This document shows positions 1 through 6,879 of a DNA stretch of 38,674 bases, one piece after another. This stretch comes from an uncultured Dorea sp. GTDB taxonomy: Bacteria; Bacillota_A; Clostridia; Lachnospirales; Lachnospiraceae. Numbering within the stretch: the first letter of the stretch is position 1; each line of letters begins with the position of its first letter. The position numbers and the translations under genes were made by a program. A model generated the notes under the pieces. That model saw only the letters and a program-made list of their open reading frames with translations. It did no database searches and had not been told where the DNA came from. The DNA lies in NCBI GenBank assembly GCA_910579015.1, contig CAJTRO010000034.1, forward strand, positions 419 to 39,092. Direction: 5' to 3'.

Positions 1-1
1 T

Positions 2-61
2 ACTTATCGCGTGGAAGAGATCCGGGTGTTTCGAGAGAGTGTGGATTTGGATAGAAAATAA
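2..61 (+). CDS. 3' end of an unidentified CDS (partial)
   Basis: An open frame enters from the left edge and ends at TAA 59-61, giving a 19-residue tail rich in charged residues (V-E-E-I-R-V-F-R). A strong inverted repeat (87-125) follows directly, as expected after a gene end. Another frame also stays open here but runs through that hairpin, so this frame is preferred. Nothing in the tail identifies a family; the product is unknown. Confidence 0.4.
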   Translation, partial: TYRVEEIRVFRESVDLDRK

Positions 62-86
62 TATCATTTTAGTATCACCAGAGACA

Positions 87-125
87 GCAAGAATCCCACA
101 AACCAGAGGAATGTGGGATTCTTGC
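87..125 (+). terminator. Inverted repeat, probable terminator of the upstream gene
   Basis: The arms 87-100 and 112-125 are a perfect 14-bp inverted repeat with an 11-nt loop. The following bases (CGTTGTTATAG) are only moderately T-rich, so it is a weak intrinsic terminator or a bidirectional stem. Confidence 0.55.
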
Positions 126-472
126 CGTTGTTATAGTTATCTAAAAGGAATGAGAGTAAGTGCGGCACCAGGGATATTATCCCTGAGTGCTTTACTTTGT
201 GAGGGGGGAGATAGTTGATATGTTCTTCAACTATCTGACACTAAGTATACAGGCAAAATGTGACCAAAATATGTTCATTCTCTTAAACAAATCGAAAATT
301 CATTAAAGAGAGATTAAGAAATTCAAAATTAGCGGTTAATTCCATTCCAAGCCATTATAAAACCCACCGCTAAAATCATTACGAAATAATAAGAAACAAT
401 GAGAATAATAAAAAACAATGAACAACAATGAATAACAATTAAGAAACAACAAGAAGCGAAAATAATAAACAG
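126..472. other. Long gene-free region with two hairpins and phased ACAATGA repeats
   Basis: No credible gene is seen. The region holds a 7-bp hairpin with a 3-nt loop (169-185), a perfect 10-bp inverted repeat (209-218 / 227-236), then very A-rich DNA. That DNA carries ACAATGA-like words at 396, 415, 425, 435 and 446, about one helical turn apart. It ends just before the nth promoter. The function is unknown; it could be a structured leader or curved DNA upstream of the promoter. Confidence 0.45.
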
Positions 473-501
473 TTGGAAAGGCAGAAGGGAGATGCTATAA
501 T
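473..501 (+). promoter_or_regulatory. Sigma-A type promoter of nth
   Basis: TTGGAA (473-478) and a perfect TATAAT (496-501) are separated by 17 bp. This implies transcription from about 508, some 65 nt before the nth start. Confidence 0.65.
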
Positions 502-574
502 AAATAATAAATCTTTTTGAATAAAATCATCAGCCATATCGTTCGATGATGTAATGTAGACAGGGAGGAAGAAC

Positions 575-1213
575 ATGACGAAAGAGAAACTGGTTTTGGA
601 GATCATAGACCGTTTGAAGAAGGAATACCCGGATGCAGGATGTACCCTGGATTATGACCAGGCGTGGAAGCTGTTGGTCAGCGTCCGCCTGGCCGCACAG
701 TGTACAGACGCGAGGGTGAATGTTGTGGTAGAAGACCTGTATGAGAAATACCCGGATGTAGACGCACTTGCAGAGGCCGATCCGGCGGATATCGAGGAGA
801 TTGTCCGGCCATGTGGTCTTGGAAAAAGTAAGGCAAGAGATATCAGCGCATGTATGAAGATGCTCAAGGAAGATTATGACGGCAAGATACCAAAGGATTT
901 TAACGCACTTTTGAAGCTTCCGGGAGTGGGGCGCAAGAGTGCGAATCTGATCATGGGAGACGTATTTGGGGAGCCGGCGATTGTGACCGATACCCATTGT
1001 ATCCGCCTGACGAACCGGATGGGGCTTGTAGACGGGATCAAGGAGCCTAAGAAGGTGGAGATGGCGCTCTGGAAGATCATTCCGCCAAAAGAAGGCAGTG
1101 ATTTCTGCCATCGTCTGGTCTATCATGGAAGAGATGTCTGTACGGCAAGGACGAAGCCATTTTGCGATCGATGCTGTCTGAAGGACATTTGTGCGAAGAA
1201 CGGCGTAGAGTAA
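575..1213 (+). CDS. nth: Endonuclease III (DNA glycosylase / AP lyase)
   Basis: This 212-residue protein is a base-excision repair enzyme that removes oxidised pyrimidines and nicks at the abasic site. The helix-hairpin-helix motif LPGVGRKSAN lies at about 115-124 and includes the catalytic lysine (K121); the catalytic aspartate is D139 in V-T-D-T-H. The C-terminal [4Fe-4S] cysteines are C189, C197, C200 and C206. The spacing is C-X7-C-X2-C-X5-C, one residue longer in the first gap than the C-X6-C of E. coli Nth. Length is normal for the family (about 211). The start follows a GGGAGG-like ribosome binding site and an AT-rich leader with its own promoter. It appears to be monocistronic. Confidence 0.95.
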   Translation: MTKEKLVLEIIDRLKKEYPDAGCTLDYDQAWKLLVSVRLAAQCTDARVNVVVEDLYEKYPDVDALAEADPADIEEIVRPCGLGKSKARDISACMKMLKEDYDGKIPKDFNALLKLPGVGRKSANLIMGDVFGEPAIVTDTHCIRLTNRMGLVDGIKEPKKVEMALWKIIPPKEGSDFCHRLVYHGRDVCTARTKPFCDRCCLKDICAKNGVE

Positions 1214-1217
1214 AGAA

Positions 1218-1251
1218 ACCGGCCGGACTGCCCGCTGTCAGCCAGGCCGGT
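1218..1251. terminator. GC-rich inverted repeat between convergent genes
   Basis: ACCGGCC (1218-1224) and GGCCGGT (1245-1251) are complementary over 7 bp. The repeat sits between the ends of nth (+) and the 81-aa gene (-). No clear T-run follows on either side, so terminator activity is uncertain. Confidence 0.35.
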
Positions 1252-1277
1252 GTGCCGAATCTGATCTGATCGGAATA

Positions 1278-1523
1278 TCAGCTCTGACGAAGGGATTTCA
1301 GACAGTCAATGAACTCCAGATCTGTCTGGTTGAGTTTCAGATTGGAACAATAGCTTTTCCCCTCAGGGGTAGTTACGGTGATCTCCACGACGGATCCCTC
1401 AATGAGGGCATCCTGGGAAATGGCGTTCAGGAATAAGGGGAATTTTGGATGATTCATGCGGAAATTGTCCATACATCCTTTTAGTTTTTGAAGCATTGCA
1501 AGTTGATTAAAATTCATATTCAA
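1278..1523 (-). CDS. Small conserved hypothetical protein
   Basis: The 81-residue product (79 if ATG at 1517 is used) is soluble, with no transmembrane segment. It has a hydrophobic N-terminal helix (QLAMLQKLKG), a proline-flanked turn (HPKFPLF), then an E-I-T-V-T-T-P-E-G-K beta-like stretch. The ribosome binding site GGAGG (complement of 1533-1537) is 9 nt from a TTG at 1523 and 15 nt from the ATG at 1517, which favours the TTG start. No family is recognised. It is convergent with nth and divergent from the HD-domain gene. Confidence 0.65.
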   Translation of the reverse strand: MNMNFNQLAMLQKLKGCMDNFRMNHPKFPLFLNAISQDALIEGSVVEITVTTPEGKSYCSNLKLNQTDLEFIDCLKSLRQS

Positions 1524-1758
1524 GATAATATACCTCCATTATTTAAACGATGTACGCCCGGAATTTCTCCTGTGCCGGCCGCTGTGGCTGGTTTTACACA
1601 GTCAGTTGCAAAGAAATCCAGGGAGTATGTATACGGGTATTTCCCTTCATAGTATTATACTGAGGTAAGCGGAAATAGTCAAAGTATATAGGAAATAAAA
1701 AGTCAGTATGAAAATTCAGTATAAAAAGACAGGAGTAAAAGATAGGGAGACAGACAAG

Positions 1759-2541
1759 ATGGACCTACAACATGCAAAAACGGAATTTGAAAGATATCTG
1801 GATGGATATGACAGGGAAGATGACAAGGTACGGTTGAAGATTGTACATACTTACGGCGTTACCCGGTGCAGCCGCCAGATCACAGAGCGGATGAAGCTTT
1901 CACGGGAGGATCAGGAATTAGCGCAGTTGATCGGCCTTCTGCATGATATCGGCAGGTTTGAACAGCTTAAGCGCTTTGACAGCTTTGAGCCGGATACGAT
2001 GGATCACGCAGGCTTTGGCGTGCAGATTTTATTTGAAGAAGGTATGATACGGAATTTTGTGGAAGAAGATACCTGGGATGATGTGATACGGACTGCGATC
2101 GCAAGGCACAGTGATTTCCGGCTGGAGGGGATCCCGGACGAGCGGACACTGATGCACGCGCGGATTATCCGGGACGCGGATAAGCTGGATAACTGCCGGG
2201 TAAAGCTGGAGGATACGATAGAGACTATGCTGGGTGTGTCCGCCAAGGAGGTTGGAAGGACCGTGATCAGCCAGGAGGTACTGGAACAGTTCCGGAGAAA
2301 AGAGTCGATCCTGTCTTCGATGCGGAGGACAAGGATGGATTACTGGCTGTCTTATCTGGCATATTTTTTCGATATCAATTATAAGGCGTCTATGGAGATT
2401 ATCCGTGAAAATGATTATGTAGAGCGTCTGGTCAGGCGGATCCCTTATTCGAATCCGACGGCACAGGAGCAGATGGCCGAGGTGGAGGAGATGCTTCGCG
2501 AATATGTGGAGAGCTTCTCTATGAGACAGGATATTTTGTGA
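1759..2541 (+). CDS. HD-domain metal-dependent phosphohydrolase
   Basis: The 260-residue protein has the pattern of the HD superfamily. H30 is in the first helix, H62-D63 lies in LLHDIGRFEQ, H83 is in M-D-H-A-G, a further His is in A-R-H-S-D, and a late Asp sits in R-D-A-D-K-L-D-N; these are the expected metal ligands. HD enzymes hydrolyse phosphate esters of nucleotides and related small molecules; the substrate cannot be read from sequence. The start at 1759 is chosen because AGGGAG lies 9 nt upstream. An in-frame ATG at 1708 would add 17 residues but lacks a good binding site. The gene stands alone, and its stop codon lies in a 20-bp tandem repeat. Confidence 0.85.
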   Translation: MDLQHAKTEFERYLDGYDREDDKVRLKIVHTYGVTRCSRQITERMKLSREDQELAQLIGLLHDIGRFEQLKRFDSFEPDTMDHAGFGVQILFEEGMIRNFVEEDTWDDVIRTAIARHSDFRLEGIPDERTLMHARIIRDADKLDNCRVKLEDTIETMLGVSAKEVGRTVISQEVLEQFRRKESILSSMRRTRMDYWLSYLAYFFDINYKASMEIIRENDYVERLVRRIPYSNPTAQEQMAEVEEMLREYVESFSMRQDIL

Positions 2542-2575
2542 GTCTGTAAGATATTTTATGAGTCTGTAAGATATT
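2530..2575 (+). repeat. 20-bp tandem repeat across the stop codon of the HD gene
   Basis: The unit GATATTTTRTGAGTCTGTAA occurs at 2530-2549 and 2550-2569, followed by a partial third copy (GATATT). The first copy contains the TGA stop (2539-2541). The array abuts a palindromic element beginning at 2573. Confidence 0.8.
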
Positions 2576-2711
2576 ACTGTTCACTCCATGACAGTAACAC
2601 GCTTCGCGGTGTACAGAAATCGCAAAAAGATCGGTTTCGCGCTGAAAACTTGGGATTTCCGTACATTTTGTGCGGAAATACCTTGCGGAACAGCGGCGTG
2701 CGAATGGTAAT
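2573..2711. mobile_element. MITE-like palindromic element (degenerate)
   Basis: This 139-bp gene-free stretch starts ATTACTGTTCAC and ends with the imperfect complement GTGCGAATGGTAAT. Inside are two hairpins: TTACTGT / ACAGTAA near the left end, and a 9-bp stem with a 5-nt loop around TTTCCGTAC. The left end matches the ends of the element at 6724-6871. TAAGAT occurs directly left of it and 2 bp beyond its right end, a possible decayed target duplication. No coding capacity; mobility in trans is inferred. Confidence 0.45.
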
Positions 2712-2770
2712 CATAAGATGCCGCCAGGTGAGAAGAATTTGCAGATAGATGCCACAACACAGTCGAAATG

Positions 2771-2779
2771 TGGTATACT
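2771..2779 (+). promoter_or_regulatory. Extended -10 promoter element for the small genes
   Basis: TGG followed by TATACT (2774-2779) forms an extended -10 box. No good -35 hexamer is seen 17 bp upstream. It would drive the short frames that follow. Confidence 0.4.
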
Positions 2780-2819
2780 AGAAAGAAAGATGAAAGACAG
2801 GATCATGAAGGAGCAATAG

Positions 2820-2903
2820 ATGTCAGACAGATATGTATCCGGAGATTCCAAGAGTATATTCAGAGAGAAGGGGGTAGTCAATAATGACAGGAGAACTTAT
2901 TAA
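2820..2903 (+). CDS. Possible 27-residue leader peptide
   Basis: An ATG preceded by AAGGAG at 8 nt opens a 27-codon frame ending at TAA 2901-2903. It overlaps the start of the 53-aa gene in another frame, which is the arrangement of a leader peptide that couples translation to the next gene. It has no recognisable motif and may be spurious. Confidence 0.25.
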   Translation: MSDRYVSGDSKSIFREKGVVNNDRRTY

Positions 2904-3045
2904 AGAAGTAAAGCATATCCAACAGTGTTTGGTGAATAAGGATATGGAAGGCGAAGAATGGGAAGAGAAGATGGAGATGGTCCGTAAACTGGAAGACGTG
3001 GTTACCTATCTGAAAGATGCGATGGGACGCGGGATAGAATTTTAG
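2884..3045 (+). CDS. Small acidic helical protein (53 aa)
   Basis: This frame has a good ribosome binding site (GGGGGT about 9 nt before ATG 2884). It encodes a 53-residue, strongly charged protein rich in E, K and M that should fold as one or two amphipathic helices, with a central E-G-E-E-W-E-E-K run. There is no signal or membrane segment. The family is not recognised. Support is the binding site, the upstream -10 box and the protein-like composition. Confidence 0.5.
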   Translation: MTGELIKEVKHIQQCLVNKDMEGEEWEEKMEMVRKLEDVVTYLKDAMGRGIEF

Positions 3046-3105
3046 AGGGCGGTAATACCGCCTCAGAAGGATTGTTAAAAGTCGGTTTTGGCCGGAGATA
3101 TAAGA

Positions 3106-3154
3106 CGGGACTGCCAGGAAATGTGTGCATATACAACAACATTTCCCGCAGTCC
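3106..3154 (-). terminator. Long inverted repeat, probable terminator of the minus-strand methyltransferase gene
   Basis: CGGGACTGC..AGGAAATGT pairs with ACATTTCC..GCAGTCCCG: about 18 pairs with one bulge and one mismatch around a 14-nt loop. It lies just beyond the methyltransferase stop (3169) and also downstream of the 53-aa gene, so it may serve both. Tails on both sides are only moderately T-rich. Confidence 0.5.
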
Positions 3155-3168
3155 CGTTCGTGCGCATA

Positions 3169-4029
3169 TCAGACCGCTTCCCACCGGCCCGAGGCCCCGC
3201 AGGGAAGATACAGCCCGGTACTGGTGACTGGAAGCCCGATCTCCTGGGAATTTACCGTGCCGTGATATTTCTTAAGCTCCGTGCCAAGCATGTAAGTAAG
3301 CACCGCAGGAGCAAGTCCGGTGGTGTAAGAATTGACAAGGAAGAACAGGGGCTCCTCTGACAGGAGCTGAGTACACAGCTTGATCAGCGGATGGATGGCG
3401 TCCTCGATCTTCCAGATCTCACCCTTGGGACCACGGCCGTAAGAAGGCGGATCCATGATAACGGCGTCATAACGCCGGCCTCTGCGGATCTCTCTCTCCA
3501 CGAATTTTACACAGTCATCCACCAGCCAGCGGACAGGCTTGTCCGACAGGCCCGAGGAGGAGGCGTTTTCCTTCGCCCACGATACCATTCCCTTAGAGGC
3601 GTCCACGTGGGTGACACTGGCGCCGGCCGCGGCCGCGGCAAGGGTAGCTCCGCCGGTGTATGCGAATAGATTCAGTACCTTCACCGGACGTCCTGCCTGG
3701 CGTATTTTCTCAGAGAACCAGTCCCAGTTTGCGGCCTGCTCGGGAAAGAGCCCGGTATGTTTGAAGCTGAACGGCTTCAGGTTAAAGGTCAGCCCGCCGT
3801 AGCGGATCTGCCACTGCTCGGGGAGATTGAAGAACTCCCATTCACCGCCGCCCTTCTGGCTTCGGTGATAATGCCCGTTCCTGTGCTTCCAGCCGCGGTC
3901 GGTACGCAGAGTATCCCAGATCACCTGGGGATCCGGACGGACCAGAAGATACTCTCCCCAGCGTTCCAGCTTCTCGCCCTTACTGCAATCTATGATCTCA
4001 TAATCTTTCCATTTATCTGCAATCCACAT
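3169..4029 (-). CDS. Class I SAM-dependent methyltransferase (RlmI/RlmK-type)
   Basis: The 286-residue protein carries a Rossmann-fold methyltransferase. Motif I is VLNLFAYTGGATLAAAAAGA at about 118-137, an acidic HVDAS strand binds the cofactor, and D-P-P-S-Y-G-R is motif IV, the catalytic loop typical of enzymes that methylate a base amine or carbon in rRNA. The N-terminal part resembles the substrate-side region of the RlmI / RlmL-C group. The likely target is 23S rRNA; the exact base is not determinable. It ends at a strong inverted repeat and is separated by about 70 bp from the aminopeptidase gene, probably as its own unit. Confidence 0.85.
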   Translation of the reverse strand: MWIADKWKDYEIIDCSKGEKLERWGEYLLVRPDPQVIWDTLRTDRGWKHRNGHYHRSQKGGGEWEFFNLPEQWQIRYGGLTFNLKPFSFKHTGLFPEQAANWDWFSEKIRQAGRPVKVLNLFAYTGGATLAAAAAGASVTHVDASKGMVSWAKENASSSGLSDKPVRWLVDDCVKFVEREIRRGRRYDAVIMDPPSYGRGPKGEIWKIEDAIHPLIKLCTQLLSEEPLFFLVNSYTTGLAPAVLTYMLGTELKKYHGTVNSQEIGLPVTSTGLYLPCGASGRWEAV

Positions 4030-4073
4030 ATTATATAGTTCCTTTCAAAACATGTTCAGAAGGTTATCTGCCT

Positions 4074-4107
4074 CAGACCATCCTTACATCCAGACCATCC
4101 TTACATC
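4074..4107. repeat. 17-bp tandem duplication over the 3' end of the aminopeptidase gene
   Basis: CAGACCATCCTTACATC occurs twice without a gap (4074-4090 and 4091-4107). The second copy includes the stop codon of the minus-strand gene (4101-4103), so the duplication adds a second stop-like copy just downstream. Confidence 0.85.
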
Positions 4108-5363
4108 CAGATCTCCCGCTGTTTGCACGCCATGAACGCTTCAATCTCTTCTACCGTCTTTGGGATCTTTCCAGACAGTACCTCACAGCCGTTCTTTGTC
4201 ACGAGCAGGGTATCTTCAATCCTGATCCCAAGCTTCAGGTCGTCAAAATAGAGCCCCGGCTCCAGCGTAAACATCATATCCTCCTCAAGGCGGGCGTTAT
4301 CATCTCCTACATCATGGGCATAGAGGCCGATGTAGTGGCCGGATCCGTGGAAATAATATCTGGAAATATCCTCCGGCTTCTCCATATACCCAAGACGCAC
4401 CAGTTCATCTGCCATCACGGACTTACTCAGTTCCTGAAGCTCGTTTTTGGGCTGTCCCGGCCTTGAGGCCTTGATGGCGGCGTCAAGACCTGCCAGCACA
4501 ATATTATAGAGCTCCCGCTGCAACCCGGTGAATTTCCCGTTCACAGGAAATGTCCTGCTTACGTCCGCGGCATAATATCCACATTCGGCGCCCAGGTCGA
4601 AGAGGATCATCTCGCCGTCCTGCATCCTGCGGTTGTTTTCCTCATAGTGCATACAGCAGGCATTGATCCCGGAAGCGGCGATCGTGGGAAATGCATGGCG
4701 GGCGTTCATTGACCGCAGGGTATAGTCAAAATGTGCCTCGATCTCATACTCATACATGTCCGGATGCAGATGCGTCAGAATGTTCTCCACGCCCTTGGCT
4801 GTGATGTCACATGCCCGGCGGTGCAGTGTGATCTCCTCTTTGGTTTTCACCTGACGGATCAGCGACAGTGGACGGAAGGTATTGTGCATCTCAAGTGTCG
4901 GATCAAATTCCCTTACGCGGGCGGCAAATCTCTGTGCTTCATTATGTGAGAAATGTCCTTCCCAGTTGGCGATATCAATATAAACGCGGCGTACACGGTC
5001 CGGAGATCTGAAGAAAGGCAGAGATTCCTCGAATTTCTCAAGATACTGTACATTCTCAATACCGGTCTCTTCGCTGACGCTTTCTTTGGTGTAGAACAAT
5101 CCCAGCCATCTCTTTGCCTTCTCGTCCGGATGGTCGATAAACAGATCCTCCCGGACCTTTCCGTCTGCTTTGGTGATCATCAGCACGGCCTTTGGCTGTG
5201 TGAATCCGGTAAGATAATAGAAATTGGCATACGGGACAAAATGATGCATCAAGTCACCACGGTCCTCCCGTTCCCTGCCGGAGAAGATGAAACCGACAGA
5301 ACCATCCTCTAACAGGCCGGCATATAACTCCCGCCTTGATGCATGAAACTCTTTGCTGATCAT
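4101..5363 (-). CDS. Xaa-Pro aminopeptidase (M24B, PepP type)
   Basis: The 420-residue cytoplasmic metallopeptidase removes N-terminal residues preceding proline, so it could supply proline to the reductase encoded later in the window (inference). It has an N-terminal AMP_N domain followed by a pita-bread catalytic domain. The five metal ligands are visible: two Asp in LFDLGAECGYYAADVSR, His in G-S-G-H-Y-I-G-L, Glu in T-L-E-P-G, and Glu in R-I-E-D-T. The start is the ATG at 5363, 7 nt from AGGAGG; a longer frame to 5405 lacks a binding site. Length fits the family (about 415-440). Confidence 0.9.
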   Translation of the reverse strand: MISKEFHASRRELYAGLLEDGSVGFIFSGREREDRGDLMHHFVPYANFYYLTGFTQPKAVLMITKADGKVREDLFIDHPDEKAKRWLGLFYTKESVSEETGIENVQYLEKFEESLPFFRSPDRVRRVYIDIANWEGHFSHNEAQRFAARVREFDPTLEMHNTFRPLSLIRQVKTKEEITLHRRACDITAKGVENILTHLHPDMYEYEIEAHFDYTLRSMNARHAFPTIAASGINACCMHYEENNRRMQDGEMILFDLGAECGYYAADVSRTFPVNGKFTGLQRELYNIVLAGLDAAIKASRPGQPKNELQELSKSVMADELVRLGYMEKPEDISRYYFHGSGHYIGLYAHDVGDDNARLEEDMMFTLEPGLYFDDLKLGIRIEDTLLVTKNGCEVLSGKIPKTVEEIEAFMACKQREIWM

Positions 5364-5447
5364 GGCTGTTCCTCCTTTGAATACATATGATGTTTTATCT
5401 TGCATTGAAGTAGTATCATTCTAGAACATTTTCCAGATAAAATCAAT

Positions 5448-5496
5448 AAAAAAGATTCCGGAGCAGCCGATAAAGTATACTGCGGAATCTTTTTAA
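5448..5496 (-). terminator. Bidirectional intrinsic terminator downstream of galE
   Basis: AAAGATTCCG and CGGAATCTTT form a stem with a 22-nt loop. On the minus strand it is followed by TTTTTTATT, a good U-tract for galE transcripts. The + strand side also has TTTTT. Confidence 0.8.
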
Positions 5497-5584
5497 GGAT
5501 CTTGTGCCGCTTAAGCCTGTCTCCGGCGGGGCTTTTGCAGATCACGCCCCGGATTGGCGGAAGGAAGGCTTGCGATATGATATA

Positions 5585-6601
5585 TTAACGGTAACCGTTT
5601 GGATTCTGTGACTGCCATCTCCAGGTGTCCTCGCACATCTCATCAAGTCCGCGCTCAGCCTTCCAGCCAAGTACATTCGCGGCCTTCGCAGGATCTGCGT
5701 AACACATGGCGATGTCGCCGGCACGTCTTGGCTTGACCTCATAAGGGATCTCCTTGCCGCACGCCTTGCCGAATGCCTTCACCATGTCAAGGACGGAATA
5801 TCCAACGCCTGTACCAAGGTTGATAACGTCAAGACCAGGATTGGTCAGGATATGGTCGATTGCTTTCACATGTCCGACAGCAAGGTCGACAACATGGATA
5901 TAATCACGTACACCGGTTCCGTCCGGGGTATCATAGTCGTCGCCGAATACGCCGAGCTTCTCAAGCTTCCCTACGGCAACCTGAGAAATGTACGGCATCA
6001 GGTTGTTCGGGATACCCTTTGGATCTTCTCCGATACGTCCGCTCTTGTGCGCGCCTACCGGGTTAAAATAGCGGAGCAGGATAACGTTCCATTCCGGATC
6101 GGACTTCTGTAAGTCAGTCATGATCTGCTCCATCATGGATTTGGTCCATCCATAAGGGTTGGTGCACTGTCCCTTGGGGCAGTCCTCTGTGATCGGCATC
6201 ACCTCAGGACTTCCGTATACCGTTGCGGAAGAACTGAATACGATCCTCTTCACATTCGCATTACGCATTACATCCATCAGTGTAAGCGTTCCGGTAATAT
6301 TATTCTGGTAATATTCCAGAGGCTTCTGAACAGATTCGCCCACAGCCTTCAGCGCGGCACAGTGGATCACAGCATCGATGGATTCCTTTGTAAACATTGC
6401 GCGAAGTGCATCGGCGTCGCAGACATCACCCTCATAGAAGGCGATCTTCTTTCCCGTGAGTTCCTCCACCCTCTTTAAGGATTCCTGTGAAGAATTGGAA
6501 AGGTTATCATAAACAGTTACCTGATATCCCTGGTTCAGAAGCTCCAAAGCTGTGTGACTGCCAATGTAGCCGGCTCCGCCGGTGATTAAGATATTTGCCA
6601 T
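5585..6601 (-). CDS. galE: UDP-glucose 4-epimerase
   Basis: The 338-residue short-chain dehydrogenase interconverts UDP-glucose and UDP-galactose with tightly bound NAD. It has the N-terminal NAD-binding motif GGAGYIGSH, the S-S-S-A-T-V-Y-G strand with the catalytic Ser/Thr, and the catalytic Y-G-W-T-K (YxxxK). Length equals E. coli GalE (338). It has its own promoter and terminator, so it is monocistronic. The nearby alpha-galactosidase releases galactose, so the two may serve the same sugar, though no galK or galT is in the window. Confidence 0.95.
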   Translation of the reverse strand: MANILITGGAGYIGSHTALELLNQGYQVTVYDNLSNSSQESLKRVEELTGKKIAFYEGDVCDADALRAMFTKESIDAVIHCAALKAVGESVQKPLEYYQNNITGTLTLMDVMRNANVKRIVFSSSATVYGSPEVMPITEDCPKGQCTNPYGWTKSMMEQIMTDLQKSDPEWNVILLRYFNPVGAHKSGRIGEDPKGIPNNLMPYISQVAVGKLEKLGVFGDDYDTPDGTGVRDYIHVVDLAVGHVKAIDHILTNPGLDVINLGTGVGYSVLDMVKAFGKACGKEIPYEVKPRRAGDIAMCYADPAKAANVLGWKAERGLDEMCEDTWRWQSQNPNGYR

Positions 6602-6660
6602 AAATTAGCTCCTCCTTCTTGTCAGTTCCTAAGAAACTGATGTGTTATTTATTAATTATT

Positions 6661-6689
6661 ATCATATTGCATTATATTATGAAAAGCAA
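6661..6689 (-). promoter_or_regulatory. Promoter of galE
   Basis: Read on the minus strand: TTGCTT (complement of 6684-6689), a 17-bp spacer, and TATGAT (complement of 6661-6666). A short hairpin (CAGTTTC / GAACTG) lies in the leader just before the ribosome binding site. Confidence 0.5.
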
Positions 6690-6723
6690 TAAGCATATTG
6701 GATAAAAATATAAGAATATTCCG

Positions 6724-6871
6724 AATTACTATTCACACGGCACCTTGCACTGCGCTGCAAGGTGTCCGGCCAAGAAAGTAATGACAGCGATATATCCAGC
6801 CCCTCGCCAAAGGCGGCTTAAAATGGGCTGGATACTGTTACTGGAGCACCCATAGGGTGTGAACAGTAATT
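6724..6871. mobile_element. MITE-like palindromic element with terminal inverted repeats and flanking direct repeats
   Basis: The ends AATTACTATTCACAC (6724-6738) and GTGTGAACAGTAATT (6857-6871) are a 15-bp inverted repeat with one mismatch. ATTCCG occurs immediately on both sides, consistent with a 6-bp target duplication. Inside are further stems: CACCTTGCA / TGCAAGGTG, TATCCAGCCC / GGGCTGGATA enclosing GCCAAAGGC, and CACCC / GGGTG. The transcript would fold as a multi-arm structure. No coding capacity. It lies just downstream of the AraC gene and could also act as its terminator. Confidence 0.65.
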
Positions 6872-6879
6872 ATTCCGGA

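Noticed and set aside
371..470. CRISPR-like or iteron array from the ACAAT repeats
   Set aside because: Repeats are only 7 bp with variable short spacing, and no cas or replication gene is near; treated as phased A-rich DNA.
530..1126. 198-aa minus-strand frame opposite nth
   Set aside because: It is antisense to a clearly conserved gene, lacks a ribosome binding site, and its composition looks like shadow coding.
3048..3062. GGCGGT-AAT-ACCGCC as a terminator of the 53-aa gene
   Set aside because: The stem is short and has no T-run; the larger inverted repeat at 3106-3154 is a better candidate.
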